NCBI RefSeq assembly: GCF_003408705.1
Contig: NZ_QAYL01000006.1
Span: 124,001 to 188,000, forward strand
Length of the DNA stretch: 64,000 nucleotides
Direction of reading: 5' to 3'
Origin: Mycobacterium uberis
GTDB taxonomy: Bacteria > Actinomycetota > Actinomycetes > Mycobacteriales > Mycobacteriaceae
The position numbers and the translations under genes were made by a program. Below the pieces are notes generated by a model, which was not told the origin of the DNA, made no database searches, and saw only the letters and a program-made list of their open reading frames with translations. Below, one piece after another: positions 21,122-31,088 of the stretch (position 1 is its first letter; each line of letters starts with the position of its first letter).

Positions 21122-22367
21122 CGGGTATCTGAGTTGCCGGCGAATGCGCCGTCGGAGGTGGTAACGCCGACATACTCACCCAGGTGTCCCAGTCCACCGC
21201 CCAGTCCCAGATATCACCGTCGGAGTAGGACAGCTGAATCGAGCTTCCAGTCACCTCAACCGGGTCGCCATAGATCGCGCTACGGTAATATTGTTCGGCG
21301 TCGCCCGTGGATAGGTTGATACACCCGTTTGTGACATTAGTATTGCCCTGCGCGCCCGCGCTGGCCGGATTGGCGTGAATGAATTCGCCGTTGTTAGAAA
21401 TCCGTACCGCCCAGCGTTCGTGCACATTGCTGTAGCCAGCAGCAGGATTGGACATATAATAGTCGGAGTACTTCTCGGTAACCACATGGATGCCGTTGCG
21501 GGTCACGTTACGAGCCTCGTCGGCCTCGCCATAGCTACATGGGAAGTCCATGATGATGCCGGCATCGGTGACGACCTGAATGCGGTGTGACGAGACTTCG
21601 GCCTTGACCACCTGGCGTCGACCAACCTGGATGTTCAACGACATGTCCTGCAGGCCGTATGCACCGTCGCCGAAGGGTAGCCCATAGAACTTCGCGTCGA
21701 CGTTGACGATGGTACCTGCCGGGTAGTACTCGCGTGGGCGATAATGGATGCGGGCGCCTTTAGTCTCGTCAGGCAACCACGCCCAACTGCCCTCAACGGG
21801 TGGGGTGGTGGTGACCGTCAGCGCCTTTTCGACGGCGATCTTATCGCTGATAGGTGCATCGAACTGAATGATGATCGGCGCCGCAACCCCAATCGTCTGG
21901 CCGTCAGCAAGCTGGAATCCGCTGCCGACCTTCTTGGCGGGGGTCACGGTGCTAAACTTGCCCGTGACCGGAATGGCCTTGCCGTCGTGGCCGACCGCCG
22001 AACCGTTCCAGGTATAGGTCGTGTCGTAGCCCAGCGGCTCGGTGATCGTGTAGAGGGTGCGATCGGAGTTGAAGGCACCAGCAACGGCCTTGCCCGCCGG
22101 ATTTGTCAATGTGACGCGCTGGAACCAGCCGTCAGCAATCTGGACACTGATCGGAGCAACCGGTATCACGTCGTCGGTCGCCGTCGCCGGCTTAAACGTC
22201 AAGTGCAGTGGCGCCGACGCCTTCTGCTCGGCTTGTTTGGTCACATTGCCTACGCAAGCAGCCAATACGCTCGGAGCCAACAGCCCTACCCCAAGAGTCG
22301 CCAAAGCCACGCGCCGATTAATCGGCTCCTGGCTTTGACACGAGGTAGATGCGTTCACGATACACAA
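21048..22367 (-). CDS. lprQ: L,D-transpeptidase lipoprotein LprQ (LdtMt5 ortholog)
   Basis: This 439-residue exported enzyme makes 3-3 cross-links in peptidoglycan. It has a lipoprotein signal peptide with lipobox VLAAC (Cys38). Two immunoglobulin-like domains follow (residues about 50-250), then the YkuD catalytic domain with His331 ([12 protein letters not shown]) and the nucleophile Cys349 in [13 protein letters not shown]. The distal [13 protein letters not shown] is conserved. A Pro/Thr-rich tail ends the protein. It lies next to murB, so two peptidoglycan genes are adjacent. The length is close to the 451 residues of the M. tuberculosis enzyme. Confidence 0.93.
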   Translation of the reverse strand: MCIVNASTSCQSQEPINRRVALATLGVGLLAPSVLAACVGNVTKQAEQKASAPLHLTFKPATATDDVIPVAPISVQIADGWFQRVTLTNPAGKAVAGAFNSDRTLYTITEPLGYDTTYTWNGSAVGHDGKAIPVTGKFSTVTPAKKVGSGFQLADGQTIGVAAPIIIQFDAPISDKIAVEKALTVTTTPPVEGSWAWLPDETKGARIHYRPREYYPAGTIVNVDAKFYGLPFGDGAYGLQDMSLNIQVGRRQVVKAEVSSHRIQVVTDAGIIMDFPCSYGEADEARNVTRNGIHVVTEKYSDYYMSNPAAGYSNVHERWAVRISNNGEFIHANPASAGAQGNTNVTNGCINLSTGDAEQYYRSAIYGDPVEVTGSSIQLSYSDGDIWDWAVDWDTWVSMSALPPPTAHSPATQIPVTAPGAPPLPGIPTSDSESDRPGG

Positions 22368-22439
22368 AGATACCGGCCCAGGAGATCTCTACCCTGACCT
22401 AAAAACTTGCAGCAAAGTGCTGCAATCCGAAAACAGCAA

Positions 22440-23543
22440 CTACAACACACACCCAACCAGTGCAGGTTCAGGCCTGAGTGTGATACCAAACACATCGTAA
22501 ACCCCGTTACGAATAGCGCGAGCCAAGGCTACCACGTCTTCGGCGGTGGCTGCGCCGCGGTTTGTTAGTGCAAGAGCGTGTTTGGTTGACAGCCGGCATG
22601 GGGCCGCATCATCTGGATAACCCTTACCGAAGCCAGCCCGCTCCACCAACCAACCGGCGGCCAACTTGACACCATCCGGCGCTGGATAGTGCGGCACCGG
22701 CTCATCGACCATCTTGGCCAGCTGATGATAGATGTCTGGTGCAACCACCGGGTTAGTAAAAAAAGACCCGACACTCCAGGTGTCGTGGTCGGCCGGGTCA
22801 AGCACCATGCCCTTGCGCGCACGCAATGCCAACACCACCTCGCGCACCGTGCGGGCGTCGGGGCGCTGCCTGCCAGTTGCGTCTAGTACGGCCGCCAGTT
22901 CGCCATAGCGCAATGGCGCACTGCGCCCCGATGCGTCAAGCTTGAACTCCACTTCCAACACCACAACAGGAGGTTGCGGACCTGACGGGTCGGTACGCTT
23001 GAAGACACTGGTGCGGTACCCAAAGCACAACTCGCGGGCAGAGACCCAGCGAACTGTACCGTTGCTGCGCTCCAGTAGCAGAACCCGAGTGATCGTGTCG
23101 GACACCTCTGCACCGTAAGCACCCACGTTTTGCACCGGGGTGGCCCCAACCGATCCGGGGATCCCGGACAAACATTCCAGCCCGCCAAGCCCTTGTTCGA
23201 TGGTCCTCACCACCACGCCGTCCCAAACCGCGCCCGCTTCAGCGCGCACCAGGTCACCATCGATTGTGATGCCAGCATTGGCCAAACGCACCGCGGTCAG
23301 GTCGGCTAACGTGTCGGCAATCACTAGGTTGGAACCACCAGCAAATATCAGCAGCGGCCCAGCTCTCCCATCGCCGTATGGTGCGTCTAGCTCCCGTATC
23401 ACGTCGACGACCTGTTTGGTGCTGGTGCACGTGATAACACGTTTGGCGACCGGGCCGACCCGCAACGTGGTCAATGGCGCAAGCGGCACCGCCTCGGCAA
23501 CATGCGCGCCGGCAAATAGCGAACTGACAGCGCTCCGTTTCAT
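22440..23543 (-). CDS. murB: UDP-N-acetylenolpyruvoylglucosamine reductase MurB
   Basis: This cytosolic FAD enzyme reduces the enolpyruvyl group of UDP-GlcNAc-enolpyruvate to make UDP-MurNAc for peptidoglycan. Key segments are [13 protein letters not shown] and [20 protein letters not shown] (FAD binding), FGYRTSVFK, the catalytic serine loop [12 protein letters not shown], and [20 protein letters not shown]. The open frame extends to 23582, but the family start is the ATG at 23543 ([12 protein letters not shown]), giving 367 residues; the longer version would overlap the divergent Rv0481c start. Confidence 0.96.
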   Translation of the reverse strand: MKRSAVSSLFAGAHVAEAVPLAPLTTLRVGPVAKRVITCTSTKQVVDVIRELDAPYGDGRAGPLLIFAGGSNLVIADTLADLTAVRLANAGITIDGDLVRAEAGAVWDGVVVRTIEQGLGGLECLSGIPGSVGATPVQNVGAYGAEVSDTITRVLLLERSNGTVRWVSARELCFGYRTSVFKRTDPSGPQPPVVVLEVEFKLDASGRSAPLRYGELAAVLDATGRQRPDARTVREVVLALRARKGMVLDPADHDTWSVGSFFTNPVVAPDIYHQLAKMVDEPVPHYPAPDGVKLAAGWLVERAGFGKGYPDDAAPCRLSTKHALALTNRGAATAEDVVALARAIRNGVYDVFGITLRPEPALVGCVL

Positions 23544-23569
23544 GACAGATAACGGTAACCTGATCTCCC

Positions 23570-24094
23570 ATGCCGCGATCATTCGATATGTTCACCGATT
23601 ACGAGGGCAACGTCGACAAAGTTTTTTGGGCATTCAGCGAAGCGGACTACTGGCAGGCCCGACTGGCTGAGTCCGCGGTCGACGACACGCGGCTAGAGTC
23701 GATGCGCGTGGGTGGTGAGTCCGGCGACGACGGAACCATCGAAGTGGTCACCATGCAGGTGGTGCGTAGTCACAACCTACCGCGCCTGGTCACACAGGTG
23801 CACCAAGGCGACCTACACATTAGACGTGAGGAAACATGGAGTCCGATCACCCATGGTGTCGCTACGGCGTCCATTGTGGGATCGATCTTGAACGCTCCAG
23901 CAAACGTGTCGGGTACTGCGGTACTGTCACCAATCGCGGAGTCCGGCGGCTCCCGACTGAAACTTCAGGTTACCGTTGCGGTGCGAATCCCCCTTATCGG
24001 CGGCAAGCTCGAGAAGATCATCGGCACCCAATTGGCCGAGCTGGTGAAACTTGAACAGCGCTTCACCACGATGTGGATCACGAACAACGCTTGA
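23570..24094 (+). CDS. DUF2505 family protein (Rv0481c ortholog)
   Basis: This 174-residue protein has an SRPBCC/START-like fold. It starts [20 protein letters not shown], the typical beginning of the family, and ends [16 protein letters not shown]. Its length equals that of the M. tuberculosis protein. Members may bind a hydrophobic ligand, but none is known here. It is divergent from murB with 26 bases between the start codons, so the two promoters must overlap the coding ends. Confidence 0.87.
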   Translation: MPRSFDMFTDYEGNVDKVFWAFSEADYWQARLAESAVDDTRLESMRVGGESGDDGTIEVVTMQVVRSHNLPRLVTQVHQGDLHIRREETWSPITHGVATASIVGSILNAPANVSGTAVLSPIAESGGSRLKLQVTVAVRIPLIGGKLEKIIGTQLAELVKLEQRFTTMWITNNA

Positions 24095-24208
24095 GCCTAA
24101 CCAAAACCTCCGGGCCTGAGCTGAACCGCCCCGCTCCCCCGCAGTTAGAAGTTACCCCGCCTCACGCCGCAAACACCGTATATAGCCGCCGGGCCTAAGC
24201 TGACAGAC

Positions 24209-25051
24209 ATGCGAATCGCATTGGCGCAAATCCTCAGCGGAACCGATCCGACAGCGAATCTGCGTCTGGTGCAAGAGTATACCGGCCGGGCCGCCAATGC
24301 CGGCGCGATGCTAATAATCTTCCCTGAAGCGACCATGTGCCGATTTGGTGGTCCACTGGGACAAGTCGCTGAGCCCATCGACGGCCCCTGGGCCGACGGT
24401 GTGCGACGAATCGCGACCGAGGCCGGCATCACCGTCATCGCCGGAATGTTCACCCCCGCTGATGATGGGCGTTTGATGAACACGTTGATCGCGGCCGGCC
24501 CTGGAACACCCAACCAGCCCGACACCCACTACCACAAAATCCATCTCTACGACACGTTCGGCTTCACTGAGTCACGGACGATCGTATCCGGGCACGAACC
24601 TGTGGTGACCACGGTAGACAACGTCCAGGTTGGGCTCACCATTTGTTACGACATCCGCTTTCCGGCGCTGTACACCGAGCTGGCCCGCCGAGGCGCGCAA
24701 CTGATCGTGGTATGCGCATCATGGGGCTCCGGTGTTGGCAAACTCGAGCAATGGACGTTACTTGCCCGCGCCCGCGCGCTGGACTCGATGAGCTACGTCG
24801 CCGCGGCCGATCAAGCTGACCCAGGCGGCATTCTGACCACCTCGGGGCCCAGCTCAGCCGCACCAACCGGAGTGGGCGGCAGCCTGGTGGCCTCACCGTT
24901 CGGCGAGGTAGTGGCATCCGCTGGCGCCGAGTCGCAACTGATCATAGCCGACATCAACATCGACAACGTAGCCACAGCTCGCGAGAACATCGCAGTGCTG
25001 CGCAACCGTTCACATTTTACTCAGATTGATAGAGCACAATCGCGTGGGTGA
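24209..25051 (+). CDS. Carbon-nitrogen hydrolase of the nitrilase superfamily (Rv0480c ortholog)
   Basis: This 280-residue amidohydrolase has the Glu-Lys-Cys triad visible: Glu40 in LIIFPEATM, Lys110 in THYHKIHLYDTFG and Cys146 in LTICYDIRFP. This arrangement resembles the branch of omega-amidase and Nit1/NitFhit-type enzymes that hydrolyse deaminated glutathione or alpha-ketoglutaramate. The exact substrate is inferred only from that branch. The stop overlaps the GTG of the next gene (GTGA), so the two are translationally coupled. Confidence 0.9.
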   Translation: MRIALAQILSGTDPTANLRLVQEYTGRAANAGAMLIIFPEATMCRFGGPLGQVAEPIDGPWADGVRRIATEAGITVIAGMFTPADDGRLMNTLIAAGPGTPNQPDTHYHKIHLYDTFGFTESRTIVSGHEPVVTTVDNVQVGLTICYDIRFPALYTELARRGAQLIVVCASWGSGVGKLEQWTLLARARALDSMSYVAAADQADPGGILTTSGPSSAAPTGVGGSLVASPFGEVVASAGAESQLIIADINIDNVATARENIAVLRNRSHFTQIDRAQSRG

Positions 25052-26067
25052 CCAATCCGCAAAGACCGCCAAACGAGGGACCTTCGACGTGGACACGTCC
25101 CGGAGACCAAGGTCCCCTCGACCATCCGCAAACGCCAACTAAGCGGATACGGCCCGATGAGCCTTTGAATATGTTTGGCCAGTCGACACAGCAGACCGAT
25201 GAGATCGAAACGGCCAATACGCAAACGCGACAGGCGGAGAACTCGCCACCGCGCACTACACCCCCGACCGCAACAGATCAGTTTACTGCATCGAAAAAAG
25301 AGCCAGCACTGTCGAAAATCAAACGGCGCTCGCTGCGCGACCCGCTTACCATCGTCCTGATCTTAATCGTTGTGGTCGCGCTCGTCATCAGCGGGCTAAT
25401 TGGAGCTGAACTTTTTGCCCGTCGTATCGCTAACAGCAAAGTCGCCCAAGTGGTGGCCTGCGAGGTCAAGGATCAGGCCACCGCGAGGTTCGGTGTGGCG
25501 CCGTTGTTGCTGTGGCAGGTCGCTACCCGACATTTCACCAACATTGCCGTGGAGACCGCGGGTAACCAGATTCGCGACGCTAAAGGCATGAAGATCGCAA
25601 TCGACATTCAGAATGTGCATATCGGAGAAACCACGACTTCGAGAGGCACGATCGGCGCGTTGGATGCCACCATCACTTGGTCGTCTGATGGCATCATGCA
25701 ATCGATACAGAACTCGATTCCGATACTCGGCGCCTTCGTCACCAACAGTGTTACCACTCATCCCATCGATGGCACCATCGAGTTGAAGGGAATGCTGAAT
25801 GACATTGTGGCAAAGCCGGTGGTAGCTAATGGTGGATTGCAGCTGCAGATCGTCAATTTCAATACACTAGGCTTCTCGCCGCCGAAAGAGACCGTACAGT
25901 TCACCCTGGACGACTTCACCGCCCACCTGACCAAAAACTACCCCCTGGGTATCCATGCGGACAGCGTGGAGGTCACCTCGATCGGCGTGATAAGCCACTT
26001 CTCGACCCGGAACGCCAATATCCCCGCCGGCACCGGTGGCCAGGACCCCTGCTTCGCCAACCTCTAA
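25048..26067 (+). CDS. LmeA-like (DUF2993) membrane-anchored lipid-binding protein (Rv0479c ortholog)
   Basis: This 339-residue protein has a polar, Pro/Thr-rich N-terminal 90 residues, one transmembrane helix ([20 protein letters not shown], about residues 98-117) and a C-terminal extracytoplasmic DUF2993 domain. The domain follows the pattern [37 protein letters not shown] and [17 protein letters not shown]. The family includes LmeA, which binds phosphatidylinositides and helps mannan elongation. A related envelope role is inferred. The 3' end is overlapped by about 95 bases by the run-on tail of deoC on the other strand. Confidence 0.87.
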   Translation: MTNPQRPPNEGPSTWTRPGDQGPLDHPQTPTKRIRPDEPLNMFGQSTQQTDEIETANTQTRQAENSPPRTTPPTATDQFTASKKEPALSKIKRRSLRDPLTIVLILIVVVALVISGLIGAELFARRIANSKVAQVVACEVKDQATARFGVAPLLLWQVATRHFTNIAVETAGNQIRDAKGMKIAIDIQNVHIGETTTSRGTIGALDATITWSSDGIMQSIQNSIPILGAFVTNSVTTHPIDGTIELKGMLNDIVAKPVVANGGLQLQIVNFNTLGFSPPKETVQFTLDDFTAHLTKNYPLGIHADSVEVTSIGVISHFSTRNANIPAGTGGQDPCFANL

Positions 26068-26788
26068 AGACGCGGTGAAGCCCAGCACAACAGCTCAGCC
26101 TACTCAGAGAAAAGCAACTTAGAGCACTAAGCCCGCCCAGCACTGCTTGAGTGGACGACAGGCCCAACCTCGTGGCACCAGCGTCCAGCATTGTGATCGC
26201 ATCGGCGGCGGTACGGATACCGTCGCTGACCTTGACACCTAGCCGGCCACCGACGGTCTTGGTCATCAGCGCGACTGCGCACACAGACGCTCCACCAACA
26301 GGGTGGAATCCGGTCGAAGTCTTGACGAAGTCCGCGCCGGCGGTTTCCGCTACGTGACACACGTCAACCAGCGTACGTTCGTTTGCCCGGCTTAACAGCA
26401 CCTCCGACTCCACGATCACTTTGAGTACAATGCCGGTGACAGCGCAGCGCACCGCCTCAATATCGGACCGCACTGCATCCAGGTCACCGACGTCGATGAC
26501 CATGTCGATCTCAGTTGCACCAGATGCTAAGGCCTGAACAGACTCTTGCGTCTTTACCGTGGACACGTGTTTGCCCGACGGAAACCCTGCCACTGTCGCA
26601 ACCCGCAAGCCGCCCGAGGCGGCTTCGACAGCGACCGGTACTATCGACGGCGAGACACAAACCCCGTCGACGCCCAGCTCGACAGCTTCGGCAACAAGTG
26701 CGACCACATCAGCATGGGTCGCCTCGGGCTTGAGCATGGCATGGTCGACCAGCGTCGCCAACTCTTCTCGAGTAGGCTGACCCGGCAC
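25973..26788 (-). CDS. deoC: Deoxyribose-phosphate aldolase DeoC, with internal deletion and run-on tail
   Basis: This class I aldolase cleaves 2-deoxyribose-5-phosphate to acetaldehyde and glyceraldehyde-3-phosphate. The TIM-barrel core is present: [35 protein letters not shown], the Schiff-base Lys156 in [13 protein letters not shown], and Lys186 in [11 protein letters not shown]. Three oddities weaken it. The [14 protein letters not shown] stretch lacks about five residues after VG. The usual SGGIR phosphate loop reads SDGIR. The frame runs about 50 residues beyond the ancestral end (about 26126) into the antisense of Rv0479c, giving 271 rather than about 224 residues. It may be an impaired or dying enzyme. 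Confidence 0.8.
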   Translation of the reverse strand: MPGQPTREELATLVDHAMLKPEATHADVVALVAEAVELGVDGVCVSPSIVPVAVEAASGGLRVATVAGFPSGKHVSTVKTQESVQALASGATEIDMVIDVGDLDAVRSDIEAVRCAVTGIVLKVIVESEVLLSRANERTLVDVCHVAETAGADFVKTSTGFHPVGGASVCAVALMTKTVGGRLGVKVSDGIRTAADAITMLDAGATRLGLSSTQAVLGGLSALSCFSLSRLSCCAGLHRVFRGWRSRGPGHRCRRGYWRSGSRSGLSRRSR

Positions 26789-26819
26789 TATAGCGTTCCC
26801 CTGTCGGCTTGCGGTGTTC

Positions 26820-27287
26820 CTGCGAACCCTTCCCGGTCTGCAACCCAGCAGCTAACATCGCGGAGTCGTCGATAACGGGCCGTCACAGCTCCAGACTCCA
26901 GCTCATCTTGCCACATTACACAAATTCAGCGAACTATCGGTGACAGATGAACTACGCACGCAAGTGAACTACGCACGCAAGCCCGCGGCGTCAGCATCCA
27001 GAGACAACGTAAAGACCTCGCTCCACGCTTCGCCGGCGGCAACCATACCGAGCCGCATCACAACGGTATGCTCCGAAGGGGTCGGGTAGACCCGCAGACT
27101 GTTTAGGCTTCGCTAACATGGTGCACTCGGTGTGGTTAACAAAAAGTGGAGCATACGACGGACTCGGGAGGCCTAGCCATGGACCGGGCAGGAGTCCGGA
27201 TCGACGCTAACGGGAGCTGTCCCCACTAGCGAGCCCAGTACGCCAACAAGCACCGCCGTCGGTACGGCCAAGAGAGCATTCATTCAG
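26820..27287 (-). pseudogene. Decayed exported protein gene (Rv0477 remnant)
   Basis: Reverse-strand text near 26,995-27,110 reads LRVYPTPSEHTVVMRLGMVA and AAGEAWSEVFTLSLDADAAG, matching the middle of Rv0477. Near 26,840-26,905 [13 protein letters not shown] matches its C-terminus. A stop interrupts the tryptophan-rich stretch before it, and a 17-base tandem duplication lies in between. The signal-peptide end is not recognisable. The gene lay between Rv0476 and deoC. Confidence 0.72.
26948..26981. repeat. 17-bp perfect tandem duplication
   Basis: The unit TGAACTACGCACGCAAG occurs twice head to tail (26948-26964 and 26965-26981). It lies inside the Rv0477 remnant. Seventeen is not a multiple of three, so the duplication itself shifts the frame. 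Confidence 0.9.
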
Positions 27288-27575
27288 TTAGCGCGACTTG
27301 CCCTGAATATCGAGCAACTTAGGCCTTACATCAACCAGATATACCCCAGCGGCACAGGCGGCTACTGCCATGCCGAGTACGCCGAAGAGAAAGCCCAAAA
27401 TGGAAGTCAGCGCTACAGCCGCACCAAGGATAACTAACCACAATGGTTTTGTCAGCTTTTCAGCGGCGGTATAGGCATCGGGTCTCTGCAACGCTGCGTG
27501 CACAAACGCATACACCGCCGTTACCAGAACAGCGATCTGCAAGACCAACATGATAGTACCCACGAGGTGGCTCAC
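27288..27575 (-). CDS. DUF2516 membrane protein (Rv0476 ortholog)
   Basis: This 95-residue protein has two to three hydrophobic helices: [40 protein letters not shown] and [20 protein letters not shown]. It ends [13 protein letters not shown]. It is an inner-membrane protein of unknown role, almost always next to hbhA in mycobacteria. The stop lies where the Rv0477 remnant begins. The start at 27575 is about 8 residues earlier than the M. tuberculosis start as I recall it, so an internal start is possible. Confidence 0.86.
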   Translation of the reverse strand: MSHLVGTIMLVLQIAVLVTAVYAFVHAALQRPDAYTAAEKLTKPLWLVILGAAVALTSILGFLFGVLGMAVAACAAGVYLVDVRPKLLDIQGKSR

Positions 27576-27597
27576 CCCTTAAGCGTATGCGGGGACC

Positions 27598-27654
27598 GTC
27601 CTAAACGTCGACTCCTAGTTGCCACCGAGGTAACTAGGAGTCGACGTTTAGGAC
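27598..27654. terminator. Perfect 23-bp inverted repeat (hairpin) between hbhA and Rv0476
   Basis: The arms at 27598-27620 and 27632-27654 are exact reverse complements over 23 bases, around an 11-base loop. The structure begins about 40 bases after the hbhA stop. There is no T-run on the hbhA-coding strand, so if it terminates transcription it is of the tail-less type proposed for mycobacteria. It could instead stabilise the hbhA mRNA 3' end or be a mobile-repeat relic. Confidence 0.7.
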
Positions 27655-27693
27655 CACTCCAAGCCGCCCCACCAAGGCAATTCGGAACCCTAT

Positions 27694-28239
27694 CTACTTC
27701 TGGGTAACCTTCTTGCCGGGTGCCTTCTTCACTGGCACCGCCGCCTTCTTGGGCAGCTCGATGCCGACCAACTTAGCTGCGCGCTCACCAACCGCGTAGG
27801 TCTGCGACGCGACCGTACCCAGCGCCTCCTGAGTCAACTCAACAGCCTGGCCCACACAACCCTCGGCGCGTGCCGATGTTTCCTCAAAGACCGGCTGGCT
27901 GCACAACCGCTCCCAAGCTGCCTCACCGCGCTCGACTAGCTCATTATACCGGCTGACCGCAGCCTCTAAATAGCCCTCAGCAACCTTGCGTAACTCGTCG
28001 GCGGTGAAAGCGGTGAACTTCTCACGCAGTTCGCTGAGGTGGGTGGGCAGACCCTCCTGCAGTTTGGCCAAGCGAGCGCGGCTCTCCTCAACGCGACTGC
28101 AGGTGTCGGTGCGGGTTTCTTCGGCATACTCACGCATATTGCCGATCAGCTCGTTGACAGTGGTCATAGCCACGTCAGCCGCGCCCAGCGCTGCCAGCAA
28201 CGGAGCCCGCAGGTCGTCGATGTTCGGATTGTCAGCCAT
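27694..28239 (-). CDS. hbhA: Heparin-binding hemagglutinin HbhA, short-tailed
   Basis: This 181-residue surface adhesin binds sulfated glycans on epithelial cells. Residues 1-150 are a long helical coiled-coil with heptad text such as [16 protein letters not shown] and [19 protein letters not shown]. The C-terminal heparin-binding tail is lysine/proline/alanine-rich but short ([20 protein letters not shown]). The roughly 199-residue M. tuberculosis protein has several more KKAAPAKK repeats. The start ATG at 28239 follows GAGGGAAAC. Unusually, cysteines occur ([22 protein letters not shown]), none of which I recall in the M. tuberculosis protein. Confidence 0.93.
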   Translation of the reverse strand: MADNPNIDDLRAPLLAALGAADVAMTTVNELIGNMREYAEETRTDTCSRVEESRARLAKLQEGLPTHLSELREKFTAFTADELRKVAEGYLEAAVSRYNELVERGEAAWERLCSQPVFEETSARAEGCVGQAVELTQEALGTVASQTYAVGERAAKLVGIELPKKAAVPVKKAPGKKVTQK

Positions 28240-28639
28240 GGTGTTTCCCTCAATTATGGATTGTTGTCGTGATAGGCATCAGCAGGCGTCTGGTCCGGAA
28301 GTTAGGGCAAGCGTCGATTCCGCTGGTAGCAGTAGTCAAGACTCGCGGATCGACACGGCGACCTCAAATCGACCCGCCATTACCCACATCAGCTGCAAAT
28401 GGCTGATAAACATACAGTCACTTCATGCCCTCCTTAACCTGGAGTCATCGAGTAGAGTCATTGATCTGTGGGCCAAGTGATCGGGCTGGATCCACCACGA
28501 TCTGAACAAGTTCACCTTATCTCCCGGTACCCCGGCAGCTCATGGGCTATGCCCACTAGCCTCAGCCGATTGCGGCCCAACCGGGCTGGTCACTCTTCAG
28601 TACGGGACTGGGGGGACACTCCTCACGGGTAAATTCGCT

Positions 28640-28998
28640 TTGATTAGATGAATGAGGCATAAATATGAAACACAATCTGCTTCTGTTGCTCAGTTCATCA
28701 CCGTGTCGGTTATGATGGTGTCACGCACTTAACTAGTCGCACTAGGCTCGAAAATTCCAGTTGGCACTATAAAGATCTCGGCAGAAACCCCTAGCACCTT
28801 TGTGATTTGGCTAAGGGCGTCGGCGAACGATTTGCACAACCCGCGCTCCACCTGGCTCAAGTACGAATTGCTGAAGCCAGATCGTTCGACAAGCTGCCAC
28901 ATCAAGACTTGTACCATCTTACGCTGCGCCCCGATAAAGCTACCGACTTCCGAAGCAACGGTAAACACCTTGGCGGAAAGCTTCTCGCCTGACACCAT
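28640..28998 (-). pseudogene. XRE-family regulator truncated by a stop (Rv0474 remnant)
   Basis: The first 89 codons (28729-28998) are open and encode a full helix-turn-helix domain: QLVERSGFSNSYLSQVERGL then FADALSQITKVLGVSAEIF. The M. tuberculosis protein is 140 residues. Directly after the stop the same frame continues with VRDTIITDTVMN, which matches the ancestral continuation, so the gene was cut recently by one or a few stops. A truncated DNA-binding product could still be made. Confidence 0.72.
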
Positions 28999-29129
28999 CG
29001 ATGCACCCCTTGCGCCCGATCGCTGGTGATGACCAGTACAAGAATACTGACGAGTGCTTGCTTTTGCGAGCGTTTGTTAGCATGTTTCAACACAGCATTT
29101 GCGCGATAGTGTAGACTATCATCCCTGTT

Positions 29130-30215
29130 GGTACGCCGACCACGGTGCCGTTGATCTGCATTTGTAGATAACGGCCAACATGCAGTTCAATGCGTGGGCT
29201 AGCTTCCTCGGCATCTCAACGCTCGATCACCTTGGTGGTATCCATCCCATATTTACAAAGCCAGGTGCTGGGGCTACTCGCACCATCCGGTTGTCGACCT
29301 TGTCTAACAGGTCGGCACCGTCACGCAATTATTCCCCGATCCGAACCACAGTGTCGGCGATGCGGGTGCTCAGAGCGCCAGACGGGTTGGCCAACCCTCC
29401 TGTATCCTCAAGCACTAGTCTCTTCAGCGTCTGCCAGGCTGTCGCGGCGACGTTGCCGATCCCATTGCGCACCCTCCACTGTTCCTTGACCGCATCGGCG
29501 CGCGATCGTGGCCCGGGTATGCTGCAGATCGTCGGTGAATTCGCACAAAAAGCGGGTCACCGAACAACGTGATTTCATGGCCGGGGCTGCGACGGACCTG
29601 GTCCCTTGTCGGTAAAGTACATCAACTCACGATGGATACAGTCGCCGACGAGATGACCGATGGAGTGCGGCGACCAACTTGGCGAGTCACGCTAAACCAC
29701 CGTCTGGATGATCTTACCGTCGCCACCTCAGTCACTACCCACCGGACATATGATTCTTCCTACACCACTTGCCTAGCTGGCCGGGCACCTGCGCGTCGCG
29801 CAACTTGGCCTCGATAATAGAGTCCTCTCACACTAAAGATACCCCAAGCTCTCACTCTGCTGACCTTAACCTTGCGCTTGATGATCGGCCGTGTGCGGGA
29901 CCAGTATACCCAGCTGGTGTTTGAACAACGCGGTAATCGCAAACCAGTCCTCCAGGGCTCCCACATGCACATGCCAGCCTCCGCGCCAACACCGAGATAA
30001 CCCACCCAAGCGATGGCGATGTCATAGGCCTGCGCCCACCAACAGGCGAAGAACACACCGGTAACACCGACCAAGAAAACCCACGCTACCATTTTCATCC
30101 GGAGCAACGCCGTCCACCGCTCGGCGTCGATCTCCGGATCAGCCCCCGCGAACGACGCCGAGTTTCGGCGCGTCACGGTCGACAACGTGGTCAAATCCAA
30201 CTCCAGCACCAGCAA
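29130..30215 (-). pseudogene. Decayed membrane protein gene (Rv0473 remnant)
   Basis: From 30215 the reverse strand reads MLVLELDLTTLSTVTRRNSA, then RWTALLRMKMVAWVFLVGVT with hydrophobic helices and AIAWVGYLGVGAEAGMC, matching the N-terminal part of Rv0473. Further on the frame is lost, with broken text to about 29,130. The start region is well preserved, but frameshifts in the middle make a full-length product impossible. Confidence 0.72.
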
Positions 30216-30386
30216 GCCCGGCGCCTCCCCTAGTTACGAGGCTCTATTGGCCGCCACACCATCATCCGCTATCGCAAGGGAACAGTTAGTGTAACCGCAC
30301 TGTCCTCCGAACCCGCGCATGTATGGAATTCATGCCAACTATGGGCCGTAATATCGAATGCATCTAGTGAATGGAAACCAGCGACA

Positions 30387-31088
30387 GTGGCAGAGCATAT
30401 CTCGGCTGTGACCGTCAAGACAGATGGTCGTAAGCGGCGGTGGCACCAACACAAGATAGAGCGCCGCAATGAGCTGGTTGACGGCACGATCGACGCGATT
30501 CGCCGGCAGGGCCGCTTCCTAAGCATGGACGAAATCGCAACGCAGATCGGGGTTTCCAAGACCGTACTTTACCGCTACTTTGTCGACAAAAACGACCTGA
30601 CGACAGCGGTGATGATTCGCTTCACACAGACCACGTTGATCCCCAACATGACCGCCGCACTGTCAACGAATCTGGACGGCTTCGATCTTACTCGCGAAAT
30701 CATCCGAGTGTATGTCAAAACCGTGGCGGCCGAACCCGAGCCGTATCGGTTTGTGATGGCCAACAGCTCAGCTAGTAAGAGTAAAGTGATCGCTGACTCC
30801 GAGCGGATCATTGCGCGCATGCTCGCGGTAATGATGCGTCGCCGCATGCAAGAGGCGGGCATGGACGCTGGCGGGGTGGAGCCCTGGTCCTATTTGATCG
30901 TTGGCGGCGTGCAGCTTGCCACCCACTCGTGGATGTCAGACCCGCGGATGAGCGCTGACGAGCTGATCGACTATCTGACCATGCTCAGTTGGAACGCACT
31001 ATGCGGGATCGTCGAGGTCGGCGGATCATTGGAAAAGTTCCGTGAACAGCCACATCCTTCACCGATCGTCCCACCACGGTGGCTCTGA
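30387..31088 (+). CDS. TetR-family transcriptional regulator (Rv0472c ortholog)
   Basis: This 233-residue one-component regulator has its N-terminal DNA-binding domain at residues 20-75: the text LVDGTIDAIRRQGRFLSMDE is followed by IATQIGVSKTVLYRYFVDKN, a canonical TetR helix-turn-helix. The rest is a helical ligand-binding domain with YRFVMANSSASKSKVIADSE. It starts at GTG 30387. It is intact even though its upstream and downstream neighbours have decayed. Its target is unknown; nearness to pcaA suggests lipid metabolism. Confidence 0.9.
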   Translation: MAEHISAVTVKTDGRKRRWHQHKIERRNELVDGTIDAIRRQGRFLSMDEIATQIGVSKTVLYRYFVDKNDLTTAVMIRFTQTTLIPNMTAALSTNLDGFDLTREIIRVYVKTVAAEPEPYRFVMANSSASKSKVIADSERIIARMLAVMMRRRMQEAGMDAGGVEPWSYLIVGGVQLATHSWMSDPRMSADELIDYLTMLSWNALCGIVEVGGSLEKFREQPHPSPIVPPRWL

